Assembly (NCBI GenBank): GCA_032209605.1
Contig: JASFXZ010000071.1
Location: 806,001-870,000, forward strand
Reading direction: 5' to 3'
Origin: Mactromeris polynyma
Taxonomy: Eukaryota; Mollusca; Bivalvia; Venerida; Mactridae
DNA: 64,000 nt
Below, in pieces: positions 36,474 through 49,823 of this stretch. Every line of letters starts with the position of its first letter. Within the stretch, counting starts at the first letter, position 1. Position numbers and translations under genes: made by a program. The notes beneath the pieces were generated by a model that was given only the letters and a program-made list of their open reading frames with translations, was not told the origin of the DNA and searched no databases.

Positions 36474-36803
36474 TCACTCAGAGTCCGATGTATACTCCGA
36501 ATCGGAGCCCGACACTATCTCTACAGACTCGTCGAATAACTCACGGCGCAGATCGGCGACCTTGTCAGCCTTGGCGTAGGCATACTCATAGTACATGTTC
36601 CTGGCACCTTCTATGACGGCCAGTTTCAAGCGCAGGTTGTAGCGAAATGAGCGGTTGTTGGAGCGTTTGGCCGCTTTATAACGTTTCTGCACATCGCCGA
36701 GTCGATTGTTGAGCATGACTATCTGATCGCAGGCTTTTCGAAAACGCCGCTCTGATTCGCTCAGAGTGAAGCGCTTGTCAAGAGATTGAATTCTAGAAGG
36801 CAT
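36474..36803 (-). CDS. 109-aa orphan protein, copy 23
   Basis: Protein identical to reference. Stem-loop 36419-36434, TATA box 36859-36865. One private base change beside the downstream element (CTTTGTAGAA instead of CTTTGGAGAA on the plus strand). Confidence 0.78.
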   Translation of the reverse strand: MPSRIQSLDKRFTLSESERRFRKACDQIVMLNNRLGDVQKRYKAAKRSNNRSFRYNLRLKLAVIEGARNMYYEYAYAKADKVADLRRELFDESVEIVSGSDSEYTSDSE

Positions 36804-38121
36804 CTTGAATAGTAAGCTATTACAAGACAAATGTGATGTCTGATTAGCACTGCAGCCATTTTATAGGAACTCGAGTAGTTGTAAATACGTGTTTGACACG
36901 CAGAGTGACTGAGATGACACGTTGGTTAGTTAATTAACTCGTGTCGTTAACACCACAATGGCATGTGCTAATCGGTGATTAATCACCGTGACGTGTCTGA
37001 TTAGATTAGTGTGTATTTGTCAAACATTCCGCGCATGACTGATCAGCAATAGAGAAACATGTCAAATTCGCAAATGGCCGCCAAGTCGCACAGTACGTTG
37101 CTTTGCGAGAGTTGTTCAACAATACAAATGCAATGTATGCCGACTTAGAGTTTATTCAAGAATTAAACAAATGTGCATGAATCGCATAAATAGTGTAATT
37201 GGACGGATTAATCGCATTGATTTCGCGCATGTATAATTTTAATCGCCATATTGCACCAATCAATAAAATGAGAATAGTGAAAACGTTGTATTTTCGATGT
37301 CCGTGAAATAAAAAAACATGACTGGAGACAACAAATGTACACCGCTAGGGAAAATGTTAACCACCGCGCTGCAACCTATCTCAATAAACGAAAATCAGAC
37401 ATACAGAAAATACACGCCAAGTCGCACAGTACGTTGCTTTGCGAAAGTTGTTCAAACATACAAATATGCCGACTTAGAGGTTATTCAAGAATTAAACAAA
37501 TGTGCATTAATCGCATAAATAGTGTAATTGGACGGACTAATCGCGCTGATTTCGCACTTGTATAATTTAATCACCATATTGCACCAATCAATAAAATGAA
37601 AATAGTGAAAACGTTGTATTTGCGATGTCCGTGAAATAAAAAACATGACTGGAGACAACAAATGTACACCGCTAGGGAAAATGTTAACCACCGCGCTGCA
37701 ACCTATCTCAATACACGAAAATCAGACATGCGCACTGACAGTTTTGGGCTGAATTCGTGTCTTACGAAATATTTTGGGATATTATTGATATTACATGTAC
37801 TTATAATCAATATTGTCGCGCCTGTTCCCACACATAATGCGCGTGGTTGAATGTTGTGGGTATACATTAGATTTGTGTCACAAGACCCCAGTCGCGAAAT
37901 TACGTTAATAATTGTACTAATGCTAATATGGAACAGACGCGCATTGTACCGCGCGCGCGCGCACATGCACGCTCTCTCTGAGTTTGTAACCAGAAGGTGA
38001 ACGAGGTGTGGCGTGTGTGTGTTTGACAACTCTTACAAGAAATATATCTTTGGAGAAAATTTGGTCGGCTCTGAAAAGGGCCGTTTGTGGAAAACGACGT
38101 ACGATTTACATCCATGTAGAC

Positions 38122-38451
38122 TCACTCAGAGTCCGATGTATACTCCGAATCGGAGCCCGACACTATCTCTACAGACTCGTCGAATAACTCACGGCGCAGA
38201 TCGGCGACCTTGTCAGCCTTGGCGTAGGCATACTCATAGTACATGTTCCTGGCACCTTCTATGACGGCCAGTTTCAAGCGCAGGTTGTAGCGAAATGAGC
38301 GGTTGTTGGAGCGTTTGGCCGCTTTATAACGTTTCTGCACATCGCCGAGTCGATTGTTGAGCATGACTATCTGATCGCAGGCTTTTCGAAAACGCCGCTC
38401 TGATTCGCTCAGAGTGAAGCGCTTGTCAAGAGATTGAATTCTAGAAGGCAT
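38122..38451 (-). CDS. 109-aa orphan protein, copy 24
   Basis: Protein identical to reference. Stem-loop 38067-38082, with a private A-to-G change just after the stem (GCCGACC instead of GCCAACC). TATA box 38507-38513. Confidence 0.78.
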   Translation of the reverse strand: MPSRIQSLDKRFTLSESERRFRKACDQIVMLNNRLGDVQKRYKAAKRSNNRSFRYNLRLKLAVIEGARNMYYEYAYAKADKVADLRRELFDESVEIVSGSDSEYTSDSE

Positions 38452-39765
38452 CTTGAATAGTAAGCTATTACAAGACAAATGTGATGTCTGATTAGCACTG
38501 CAGCCATTTTATAGGAACTCGAGTAGTTGTAAATACGTGTTTGACACGCAGAGTGACTGAGATGACACGTTGGTTAGTTAATTAACTCGTGTCGTTAACA
38601 CCACAATGGCATGTGCTAATCGGTGATTAATCACCGTGACGTGTCTGATTAGATTAGTGTGTATTTGTCAAACATTCCGCGCATGACTGATCAGCAATAG
38701 AGAAACATGTCAAATTCGCAAATGGCCGCCAAGTCGCACAGTACGTTGCTTTGCGAGAGTTGTTCAACAATACAAATGCAATGTATGCCGACTTAGAGTT
38801 TATTCAAGAATTAAACAAATGTGCATGAATCGCATAAATAGTGTAATTGGACGGATTAATCGCATTGATTTCGCGCATGTATAATTTTAATCGCCATATT
38901 GCACCAATCAATAAAATGAGAATAGTGAAAACGTTGTATTTTCGATGTCCGTGAAATAAAAAAACATGACTGGAGACAACAAATGTACACCGCTAGGGAA
39001 AATGTTAACCACCGCGCTGCAACCTATCTCAATAAACGAAAATCAGACATACAGAAAATACACGCCAAGTCGCACAGTACGTTGCTTTGCGAAAGTTGTT
39101 CAAACATACAAATATGCCGACTTAGAGGTTATTCAAGAATTAAACAAATGTGCATTAATCGCATAAATAGTGTAATTGGACGGACTAATCGCGCTGATTT
39201 CGCACTTGTATAATTTAATCACCATATTGCACCAATCAATAAAATGAAAATAGTGAAAACGTTGTATTTGCGATGTCCGTGAAATAAAAAACATGACTGG
39301 AGACAACAAATGTACACCGCTAGGGAAAATGTTAACCACCGCGCTGCAACCTATCTCAATACACGAAAATCAGACATGCGCACTGACAGTTTTGGGCTGA
39401 ATTCGTGTCTTACGAAATATTTTGGGATATTATTGATATTACATGTACTTATAATCAATATTGTCGCGCCTGTTCCCACACATAATGCGCGTGGTTGAAT
39501 GTTGTGGGTATACATTAGATTTGTGTCACAAGATCCCAGTCGCGAAATTACGTTAATAATTGTACTAATGCTAATATGGAACAGACGCGCATTGTACCGC
39601 GCGCGCACATGCACGCTCTCTCTGAGTTTGTAACCAGAAGGTGAACGAGGTGTGGCGTGTGTGTGTTTGACAACTCTTACAAGAAATATATCTTTGGAGA
39701 AAATTTGGTTGGCTCTGAAAAGGGCCGTTTGTGGAAAACGTCGTACGATTTACATCCATGTAGAC

Positions 39766-40095
39766 TCACTCAGAGTCCGATGTATACTCCGAATCGGAGC
39801 CCGACACTATCTCTACAGACTCGTCGAATAACTCACGGCGCAGATCGGCGACCTTGTCAGCCTTGGCGTAGGCATACTCATAGTACATGTTCCTGGCACC
39901 TTCTATGACGGCCAGTTTCAAGCGCAGGTTGTAGCGAAATGAGCGGTTGTTGGAGCGTTTGGCCGCTTTATAACGTTTCTGCACATCGCCGAGTCGATTG
40001 TTGAGCATGACTATCTGATCGCAGGCTTTTCGAAAACGCCGCTCTGATTCGCTCAGAGTGAAGCGCTTGTCAAGAGATTGAATTCTAGAAGGCAT
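39766..40095 (-). CDS. 109-aa orphan protein, copy 25
   Basis: Protein identical to reference. Stem-loop 39711-39726, TATA box 40151-40157. 3' UTR marker AACGTCGTAC as in copies 20 and 22. Confidence 0.78.
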   Translation of the reverse strand: MPSRIQSLDKRFTLSESERRFRKACDQIVMLNNRLGDVQKRYKAAKRSNNRSFRYNLRLKLAVIEGARNMYYEYAYAKADKVADLRRELFDESVEIVSGSDSEYTSDSE

Positions 40096-41409
40096 CTTGA
40101 ATAGTAAGCTATTACAAGACAAATGTGATGTCTGATTAGCACTGCAGCCATTTTATAGGAACTCGAGTAGTTGTAAATACGTGTTTGACACGCAGAGTGA
40201 CTGAGATGACACGTTGGTTAGTTAATTAACTCGTGTCGTTAACACCACAATGGCATGTGCTAATCGGTGATTAATCACCGTGACGTGTCTGATTAGATTA
40301 GTGTGTATTTGTCAAACATTCCGCGCATGACTGATCAGCAATAGAGAAACATGTCAAATTCGCAAATGGCCGCCAAGTCGCACAGTACGTTGCTTTGCGA
40401 GAGTTGTTCAACAATACAAATGCAATGTATGCCGACTTAGAGTTTATTCAAGAATTAAACAAATGTGCATGAATCGCATAAATAGTGTAATTGGACGGAT
40501 TAATCGCATTGATTTCGCGCATGTATAATTTTAATCGCCATATTGCACCAATCAATAAAATGAGAATAGTGAAAACGTTGTATTTTCGATGTCCGTGAAA
40601 TAAAAAAACATGACTGGAGACAACAAATGTACACCGCTAGGGAAAATGTTAACCACCGCGCTGCAACCTATCTCAATAAACGAAAATCAGACATACAGAA
40701 AATACACGCCAAGTCGCACAGTACGTTGCTTTGCGAAAGTTGTTCAAACATACAAATATGCCGACTTAGAGGTTATTCAAGAATTAAACAAATGTGCATT
40801 AATCGCATAAATAGTGTAATTGGACGGACTAATCGCGCTGATTTCGCACTTGTATAATTTAATCACCATATTGCACCAATCAATAAAATGAAAATAGTGA
40901 AAACGTTGTATTTGCGATGTCCGTGAAATAAAAAACATGACTGGAGACAACAAATGTACACCGCTAGGGAAAATGTTAACCACCGCGCTGCAACCTATCT
41001 CAATACACGAAAATCAGACATGCGCATTGACAGTTTTGGGCTGAATTCGTGTCTTACGAAATATTTTGGGATATTATTGATATTACATGTACTTATAATC
41101 AATATTGTCGCGCCTGTTCCCACACATAATGCGCGTGGTTGAATGTTGTGGGTATACATTAGATTTGTGTCACAAGACCCCAGTCGCGAAATTACGTTAA
41201 TAATTGTACTAATGCTAATATGGAACAGACGCGCATTGTACCGCGCGCGCACATGCACGCTCTTTCTGAGTTTGTAACCAGAAGGTGAACGAGGTGTGGC
41301 GTGTGTGTGTTTGACAACTCTTACAAGAAATATATCTTTGGAGAAAATTTGGTTGGCTCTGAAAAGGGCCGTTTGTGGAAAACGACGTACGATTTACATC
41401 CATGTAGAC

Positions 41410-41739
41410 TCACTCAGAGTCCGATGTATACTCCGAATCGGAGCCCGACACTATCTCTACAGATTCGTCGAATAACTCACGGCGCAGATCGGCGACCTTG
41501 TCAGCCTTGGCGTAGGCATACTCATAGTACATGTTCCTGGCACCTTCTATGACGGCCAGTTTCAAGTGCAGGTTGTAGCGAAATGAGCGGTTGTTGGAGC
41601 GTTTGGCCGCTTTATAACGTTTCTGCGCATCGCCGAGTCGATTGTTGAGCATGACTATCTGATCGCAGGCTTTTCGGAAACGCCGCTCTGATTCGCTCAG
41701 AGTGAAGCGCTTGTCAAGAGATTGAATTCTAGAAGGCAT
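41410..41739 (-). CDS. 109-aa orphan protein, copy 26 (V38A, R58H)
   Basis: First copy of the diverged right part. Two amino-acid changes, V38A and R58H, plus synonymous changes at F21 and E92. The initiator reads TCACGTT rather than TCACATT. Stem-loop 41355-41370, TATA box 41795-41801. The spacer above is the first 1147-bp short unit. Confidence 0.75.
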   Translation of the reverse strand: MPSRIQSLDKRFTLSESERRFRKACDQIVMLNNRLGDAQKRYKAAKRSNNRSFRYNLHLKLAVIEGARNMYYEYAYAKADKVADLRRELFDESVEIVSGSDSEYTSDSE

Positions 41740-42081
41740 CTTGAATAGTAAGCTATTACAAGACAAACGTGATTTCTGATTAGCACTGCAGCCATTTTAT
41801 AGGAACTCGAGTAGTTGTAAATACGTGTTTGACACGCAGAGTGACTGAGATGACACGTTGGTTAGTTAATTAACTCGTGTCGTTAACACCACAATGGCAT
41901 GTGCTAATCGGTGATTAATCACCGTGACGTGTCTGATTAGATTAGTGTGTATTTGTCAAACATTCCGCGCATGACTGATCAGCAATAGAGAAACATGTCA
42001 AATTCGTAAATGGCCGCCAAGTCGCACAGTACGTTGCTTTGCGAGAGTTGTTCAACAATACAAATACAATGTATGCCGACT

Positions 42082-42085
42082 TGTT
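42082..42085. other. 503-bp deletion junction (2-bp filler), short unit 1
   Basis: GCCGACTT of A1 is joined through GT to TGGACACAAC of A2, removing most of A1 and the start of A2. The other short units have the same joint but read TGGAGACAAC, so this one carries a later point change. Confidence 0.9.
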
Positions 42086-42556
42086 GGACACAACAAATGT
42101 ACACCGCTAGGGAAAATGTTAACCACCGCGCTGCAACCTATCTCAATACACGAAAATCAGATATGCGCACTGACAGTTTTGGGCTGAATTCGTGTCTTAC
42201 GAAATATTTTGGGATATTATTGATATTACATGTACTTATAATCAATATTGTCGCGCCTGTTCCCACACATAATGCGCGTGGTTGAATGTTGTGGGTATAC
42301 ATTAGATTTGTGTCACAAGACCCCAGTCGCGAAATTACGTTAATAATTGTACTAATGCTAATATGGAACAGACGCGCATTGTACCGCGCGCGCGCGCACA
42401 TGCACGCTCTCTCTGAGTTTGTAACCAGAAGGTGAACGAGGTGTGGCGTGTGTGTGTTTGACAACTCTTACAAGAAATATATCTTTGGAGAAAATTTGGT
42501 TGGCTCTGAAAAGGGCCGTTTGTGGAAAACGACGTACGATTTACATCCATGTAGAC

Positions 42557-42886
42557 TCACTCAGAGTCCGATGTATACTCCGAATCGGAGCCCGACACTA
42601 TCTCTACAGACTCGTCGAATAACTCACGGCGCAGATCGGCGACCTTGTCAGCCTTGGCGTAGGCATACTCATAGTACATGTTCCTGGCACCTTCTATGAC
42701 GGCCAGTTTCAAGCGCAGGTTGTAGCGAAATGAGCGGTTGTTGGAGCGTTTGGCCGCTTTATAACGTTTCTGCACATCGCCGAGTCGATTGTTGAGCATG
42801 ACTATCTGATCGCAGGCTTTTCGGAAACGCCGCTCTGATTCGCTCAGAGTGAAGCGCTTGTCAAGAGATTGAATTCTAGAAGGCCT
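42557..42886 (-). pseudogene. 109-aa orphan protein, copy 27, start codon lost
   Basis: The initiator ATG is changed to AGG (plus strand GGCCTCTTG at 42883-42891). The rest of the frame is open and matches the reference apart from a synonymous change at F21. The next in-frame ATG is codon 30, which would drop the N-terminal basic region. Stem-loop 42502-42517 and TATA box 42942-42948 are intact, so an untranslated or shortened product is expected. Confidence 0.8.
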
Positions 42887-44204
42887 CTTGAATAGTAAGC
42901 TATTACAAGACAAATGTGATTTCTGATTAGCACTGCAGCCATTTTATAGGAACTCGAGTAGTTGTAAATACGTGTTTGACACGCAGAGTGACTGAGATGA
43001 CACGTTGGTTAGTTAATTAACTCGTGTCGTTAACACCACAATGGCATGTGCTAATCGGTGATTAATCACCGTGACGTGTCTGATTAGATTAGTGTGTATT
43101 TGTCAAACATTCCGCGCATGACTGATCAGCAATAGAGAAACATGTCATATTCGCAAATGGCCGCCAAGTCGCACAGTACGTTGCTTTGCGAGAGTTGTTC
43201 AACAATACAAATGCAATGTATGCCGACTTAGAGTTTATTCAAGAATTAAACAAATGTGCATGAATCGCATAAATAGTGTAATTGGACGGATTAATCGCAT
43301 TGATTTCGCGCATGTATAATTTTAATCGCCATATTGCACCAATCAATAAAATGAGAATAGTGAAAACGTTGTATTTTCGATGTCCGTGAAATAAAAAAAC
43401 ATGACTGGAGACAACAAATGTACACCGCTAGGGAAAATGTTAACCACCGCGCTGCAACCTATCTCAATAAACGAAAATCAGACATACAGAAAATACACGC
43501 CAAGTCGCACAGTACGTTGCTTTGCGAAAGTTGTTCAAACATACAAATATGCCGACTTAGAGGTTATTCAAGAATTAAACAAATGTGCATTAATCGCATA
43601 AATAGTGTAATTGGACGGACTAATCGCGCTGATTTCGCACTTGTATAATTTAATCACCATATTGCACCAATCAATAAAATGAAAATAGTGAAAACGTTGT
43701 ATTTGCGATGTCCGTGAAATAAAAAACATGACTGGAGACAACGAATGTACACCGCTAGGGAAAATGTTAACCACCGCGCTGCAACCTATCTCAATACACG
43801 AAAATCAGACATGCGCACTGACAGTTTTGGGCTGAATTCGTGTCTTACGAAATATTTTGGGATATTATTGATATTACATGTACTTATAATCAATATTGTC
43901 GCGCCTGTTCCCACACATAATGCGCGTGGTTGAATGTTGTGGGTATACATTAGATTTGTGTCACAAGACCCCAGTCGCGAAATTACGTTAATAATTGTAC
44001 TAATGCTAATATGGAACAGACGCGCATTGTACCGCGCGCGCGCGCACATGCACGCTCTCTCTGAGTTTGTAACCAGAAGGTGAACGAGGTGTGGCGTGTG
44101 TGTGTTTGACAACTCTTACAAGAAATATATCTTTGGAGAAAATTTGGTTGGCTCTGAAAAGGGCCGTTTGTGGAAAACGACGTACGATTTACATCCATGT
44201 AGAC

Positions 44205-44534
44205 TCACTCAGAGTCCGATGTATACTCCGAATCGGAGCCCGACACTATCTCTACAGACTCGTCGAATAACTCACGGCGCAGATCGGCGACCTTGTCAGC
44301 CTTGGCGTAGGCATACTCATAGTACATGTTCCTGGCACCTTCTATGACGGCCAGTTTCAAGCGCAGGTTGTAGCGAAATGAGCGGTTGTTGGAGCGTTTG
44401 GCCGCTTTATAACGTTTCTGCACATCGCCGAGTCGATTGTTGAGCATGACTATCTGATCGCAGGCTTTTCGAAAACGCCGCTCTGATTCGCTCAGAGTGA
44501 AGCGCTTGTCAAGAGATTGAATTCTAGAAGGCAT
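44205..44534 (-). CDS. 109-aa orphan protein, copy 28
   Basis: Protein identical to reference. Stem-loop 44150-44165, TATA box 44590-44596. The (CG)n tract of the next unit up is replaced by the CGCGTGCGCCTGCGCAC form. Confidence 0.78.
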   Translation of the reverse strand: MPSRIQSLDKRFTLSESERRFRKACDQIVMLNNRLGDVQKRYKAAKRSNNRSFRYNLRLKLAVIEGARNMYYEYAYAKADKVADLRRELFDESVEIVSGSDSEYTSDSE

Positions 44535-45854
44535 CTTGAATAGTAAGCTATTACAAGACAAATGTGATGTCTGATTAGCACTGCAGCCATTTTATAGGAA
44601 CTCGAGTAGTTGTAAATACGTGTTTGACACGCAGAGTGACTGAGATGACACGTTGGTTAGTTAATTAACTCGTGTCGTTAACACCACAATGGCATGTGCT
44701 AATCGGTGATTAATCACCGTGACGTGTCTGATTAGATTAGTGTGTATTTGTCAAACATTCCGCGCATGACTGATCAGCAATAGAGAAACATGTCAAATTC
44801 GCAAATGGCCGCCAAGTCGCACAGTACGTTGCTTTGCGAGAGTTGTTCAACAATACAAATGCAATGTATGCCGACTTAGAGTTTATTCAAGAATTAAACA
44901 AATGTGCATGAATCGCATAAATAGTGTAATTGGACGGATTAATCGCATTGATTTCGCGCATGTATAATTTTAATCGCCATATTGCACCAATCAATAAAAT
45001 GAGAATAGTGAAAACGTTGTATTTTCGATGTCCGTGAAATAAAAAAACATGACTGGAGACAACAAATGTACACCGCTAGGGAAAATGTTAACCACCGCGC
45101 TGCAACCTATCTCAATAAACGAAAATCAGACATACAGAAAATACACGCCAAGTCGCACAGTACGTTGCTTTGCGAAAGTTGTTCAAACATACAAATATGC
45201 CGACTTAGAGGTTATTCAAGAATTAAACAAATGTGCATTAATCGCATAAATAGTGTAATTGGACGGACTAATCGCGCTGATTTCGCACTTGTATAATTTA
45301 ATCACCATATTGCACCAATCAATAAAATGAAAATAGTGAAAACGTTGTATTTGCGATGTCCGTGAAATAAAAAACATGACTGGAGACAACAAATGTACAC
45401 CGCTAGGGAAAATGTTACCCACCGCGCTGCAACCTATCTCAATACACGAAAATCAGACATGCGCACTGACAGTTTTGGGCTGAATTCGTGTCTTACGAAA
45501 TATTTTGGGATATTATTGATATTACATGTACTTATAATCAATATTGTCGCGCCTGTTCCCACACATAATGCGCGTGGTTGAATGTTGTGGGTATACATTA
45601 GATTTGTGTCACAAGACCCCAGTCGCGAAATTACGTTAATAATTGAACTAATGCTAATATGGAACAGACGCGCATTGTTCCGCGTGCGCCTGCGCACATG
45701 CGCGCTCTCTCTGAGTTTGTAACCAGAAGGTGAACGAGGTGTGGCGTGTGTGTGTTTGACAACTCTTACAAGAAATATATCTTTGGAGAAAATTTGGTTG
45801 GCTCTGAAAAGGGCCGTTTGTGGAAAACGACGTACGATTTACATCCATGTAGAC

Positions 45855-46184
45855 TCACTCAGAGTCCGATGTATACTCCGAATCGGAGCCCGACACTATC
45901 TCTACAGACTCGTCGAATAACTCACGGCGCAGATCGGCGACCTTGTCAGCCTTGGCGTATGCATACTCATAGTACATGTTCCTGGCACCTTCTATGACGG
46001 CCAGTTTCAAGCGCAGGTTGTAGCGAAATGAGCGGTTGTTGGAGCGTTTGGCCGCTTTATAACGTTTCTGCACATCGCCGAGTCGATTGTTGAGCATGAC
46101 TATCTGATCGCAGGCTTTTCGAAAACGCCGCTCTGATTCGCTCAGAGTGAAGCGCTTGTCAAGAGATTGAATTCTAGAAGGCAT
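45855..46184 (-). CDS. 109-aa orphan protein, copy 29
   Basis: Protein identical to reference, with a synonymous change at A76 shared with copies 39 and 40 and a leader change shared with copy 40. Stem-loop 45800-45815, TATA box 46240-46246. Confidence 0.78.
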   Translation of the reverse strand: MPSRIQSLDKRFTLSESERRFRKACDQIVMLNNRLGDVQKRYKAAKRSNNRSFRYNLRLKLAVIEGARNMYYEYAYAKADKVADLRRELFDESVEIVSGSDSEYTSDSE

Positions 46185-47499
46185 CTTGAATAGTAAGGTA
46201 TTACAAGACAAATGTGATTTCTGATTAGCACTGTAGCCATTTTATAGGAACTCGAGTAGTTGTAAATACGTGTTTGACACGCAGAGTGACTGAGATGACA
46301 CGTTGGTTAGTTAATTAACTCGTGTCGTTAACACCACAATGGCATGTGCTAATCGGTGATTAATCACCGTGACGTGTCTGATTAGATTAGTGTGTATTTG
46401 TCAAACATTCCGCGCATGACTGATCAGCAATAGAGAAACATGTCAAATTCGCAAATGGCCGCCAAGTCGCACAGTACGTTGCTTTGCGAGAGTTGTTCAA
46501 CAATACAAATACAATGTATGCCGACTTAGAGGTTATTCAAGAATTAAACAAATGTGCATGAATCGCATAAATAGTGTAATTGGACGGATTAATCGCGCTG
46601 ATTTCGCGCATGTATTAATCGCCATACTGCACCAATCAATAAAATGAGAATAGTGAAAACGTTGTATTTTCGATGTCCGTGAAATAAAAAAACAAGACTG
46701 GAGACAACAAATGTACACCGCTAGGGAAAATGTTAACCACCGCGCTGCAACCTATCTCAATAAACGAAAATCAGACATACAGAAAATACACGCCAAGTCG
46801 CACAGTACGTTGCTTTGCGAAATTTGTTCAAACATACAAATATGCCGACTTAGAGGTTATTCAAGAATTAAACAAATGTGCATTAATCGCATAAATAGTG
46901 TTATTGGACGGACTAATCGCGCTGATTTCGCACTTGTATAATTTAATCACCATATTGCACCAATCAATAAAATGAAAATAGTGAAAACGTTGTATTTGCG
47001 ATGTCCGTGAAATAAAAAACATGACTGGAGACAACAAATGTACACCGCTAGGGAAAATGTTAACCACCGCGCTGCAACCTATCTCAATACACGAAAATCA
47101 GACATGCGCACTGACAGTTTTGGGCTGAATTCGTGTCTTACGAAATATTTTGGGATATTATTGATATTACATGTACTTATAATCAATATTGTCGCGCCTG
47201 TTCCCACACATAATGCGCGTGGTTGAATGTTGTGGGTATACATTAGATTTGTGTCACAAGACCCCAGTCGCGAAATTACGTAAATAATTGTACTAATGCT
47301 AATATGGAACAGACGCGCATTGTACCGCGCGCGCGCGCGCACATGCGCGCTCTCTCTGAGTTTGTAACCAGAAGGTGAACGAGGTGTGGCGTGTGTGTGT
47401 TTGACAACTCTTACAAGAAATATATCTTTGGAGAAAATTTGGTTGGCTCTGAAAAGGGCCGTTTGTGGAAAACGACGTACGATTTACATCCATGTAGAC

Positions 47500-47829
47500 T
47501 CACTCAGAGTCCGATGTATACTCCGAATCGGAGCCCGACACTATCTCTACAGACTCGTCGAATAACTCACGGCGCAGATCGGCGACCTTGTCAGCCTTGG
47601 CGTAGGCATACTCATAGTACATGTTCCTGGCACCTTCTATGACGGCCAGTTTCAAGCGCAGGTTGTAGCGAAATGAGCGGTTGTTGGAGCGTTTGGCCGC
47701 TTTATAACGTTTCTGCACATCGCCGAGTCGATTGTTGAGCATGACTATCTGATCGCAGGCTTTTCGAAAACGCCGCTCTGATTCGCTCAGAGTGAAGCGC
47801 TTGTCAAGAGATTGAATTCTAGAAGGCAT
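47500..47829 (-). CDS. 109-aa orphan protein, copy 30
   Basis: Protein identical to reference. Stem-loop 47445-47460, TATA box 47885-47891. The (CG)n tract below it is (CG)7. Confidence 0.78.
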   Translation of the reverse strand: MPSRIQSLDKRFTLSESERRFRKACDQIVMLNNRLGDVQKRYKAAKRSNNRSFRYNLRLKLAVIEGARNMYYEYAYAKADKVADLRRELFDESVEIVSGSDSEYTSDSE

Positions 47830-49147
47830 CTTGAATAGTAAGCTATTACAAGACAAATGTGATGTCTGATTAGCACTGCAGCCATTTTATAGGAACTCGA
47901 GTAGTTGTAAATACGTGTTTGACACGCAGAGTGACTGAGATGACACGTTGGTTAGTTAATTAACTCGTGTCGTTAACACCACAATGGCATGTGCTAATCG
48001 GTGATTAATCACCGTGACGTGTCTGATTAGATTAGTGTGTATTTGTCAAACATTCCGCGCATGACTGATCAGCAATAGAGAAACATGTCAAATTCGCAAA
48101 TGGCCGCCAAGTCGCACAGTACGTTGCTTTGCGAGAGTTGTTCAACAATACAAATGCAATGTATGCCGACTTAGAGTTTATTCAAGAATTAAACAAATGT
48201 GCATGAATCGCATAAATAGTGTAATTGGACGGATTAATCGCATTGATTTCGCGCATGTATAATTTTAATCGCCATATTGCACCAATCAATAAAATGAGAA
48301 TAGTGAAAACGTTGTATTTTCGATGTCCGTGAAATAAAAAAACATGACTGGAGACAACAAATGTACACCGCTAGGGAAAATGTTAACCACCGCGCTGCAA
48401 CCTATCTCAATAAACGAAAATCAGACATACAGAAAATACACGCCAAGTCGCACAGTACGTTGCTTTGCGAAAGTTGTTCAAACATACAAATATGCCGACT
48501 TAGAGGTTATTCAAGAATTAAACAAATGTGCATTAATCGCATAAATAGTGTAATTGGACGGACTAATCGCGCTGATTTCGCACTTGTATAATTTAATCAC
48601 CATATTGCACCAATCAATAAAATGAAAATAGTGAAAACGTTGTATTTGCGATGTCCGTGAAATAAAAAACATGACTGGAGACAACAAATGTACACCGCTA
48701 GGGAAAATGTTACCCACCGCGCTGCAACCTATCTCAATACACGAAAATCAGACATGCGCACTGACAGTTTTGGGCTGAATTCGTGTCTTACGAAATATTT
48801 TGGGATATTATTGATATTACATGTACTTATAATCAATATTGTCGCGCCTGTTCCCACACATAATGCGCGTGGTTGAATGTTGTGGGTATACATTAGATTT
48901 GTGTCACAAGACCCCAGTCGCGAAATTACGTTAATAATTGTACTAATGCTAATATGGAACAGACGCGCATTGTACCGCGCGCGCGCGCACATGCACGCTC
49001 TCTCTGAGTTTGTAACCAGAAGGTGAACGAGGTGTGGCGTGTGTGTGTTTGACAACTCTTACAAGAAATATATCTTTGGAGAAAATTTGGTTGGCTCTGA
49101 AAAGGGCCGTTTGTGGAAAACGACGTACGATTTACATCCATGTAGAC

Positions 49148-49477
49148 TCACTCAGAGTCCGATGTATACTCCGAATCGGAGCCCGACACTATCTCTACAG
49201 ACTCGTCGAATAACTCACGGCGCAGATCGGCGACCTTGTCAGCCTTGGCGTAGGCATACTCATAGTACATGTTCCTGGCACCTTCTATGACGGCCAGTTT
49301 CAAGCGCAGGTTGTAGCGAAATGAGCGGTTGTTGGAGCGTTTGGCCGCTTTATAACGTTTCTGCACATCGCCGAGTCGATTGTTGAGCATAACTATCTGA
49401 TCGCAGGCTTTTCGAAAACGCCGCTCTGATTCGCTCAGAGTGAAGCGCTTGTCAAGAGATTGAATTCTAGAAGGCAT
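49148..49477 (-). CDS. 109-aa orphan protein, copy 31
   Basis: Protein identical to reference, with one private synonymous change at V29. Stem-loop 49093-49108, TATA box 49533-49539. The spacer above is the second short unit. Confidence 0.78.
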   Translation of the reverse strand: MPSRIQSLDKRFTLSESERRFRKACDQIVMLNNRLGDVQKRYKAAKRSNNRSFRYNLRLKLAVIEGARNMYYEYAYAKADKVADLRRELFDESVEIVSGSDSEYTSDSE

Positions 49478-49819
49478 CTTGAATAGTAAGCTATTACAAG
49501 ACAAATGTGATTTCTGATTAGCACTGCAGCCATTTTATAGGAACTCGAGTAGTTGTAAATACGTGTTTGACACGCAGAGTGACTGAGATGACACGTTGGT
49601 TAGTTAATTAACTCGTGTCGTTAACACCACAATGGCATGTGCTAATCGGTGATTAATCACCGTGACGTGTCTGATTAGATTAGTGTGTATTTGTCAAACA
49701 TTCCGCGCATGACTGATCAGCAATAGAGAAACATGTCAAATTCGCAAATGGCCGCCAAGTCGCACAGTACGTTGCTTTGCGAGAGTTGTTCAACAATACA
49801 AATACAATGTATGCCGACT

Positions 49820-49823
49820 TGTT
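49820..49823. other. 503-bp deletion junction, short unit 2
   Basis: Same joint (GCCGACTT, GT, TGGAGACAAC) as near 42082 and 52615, so the three deletions descend from one event. Confidence 0.9.
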
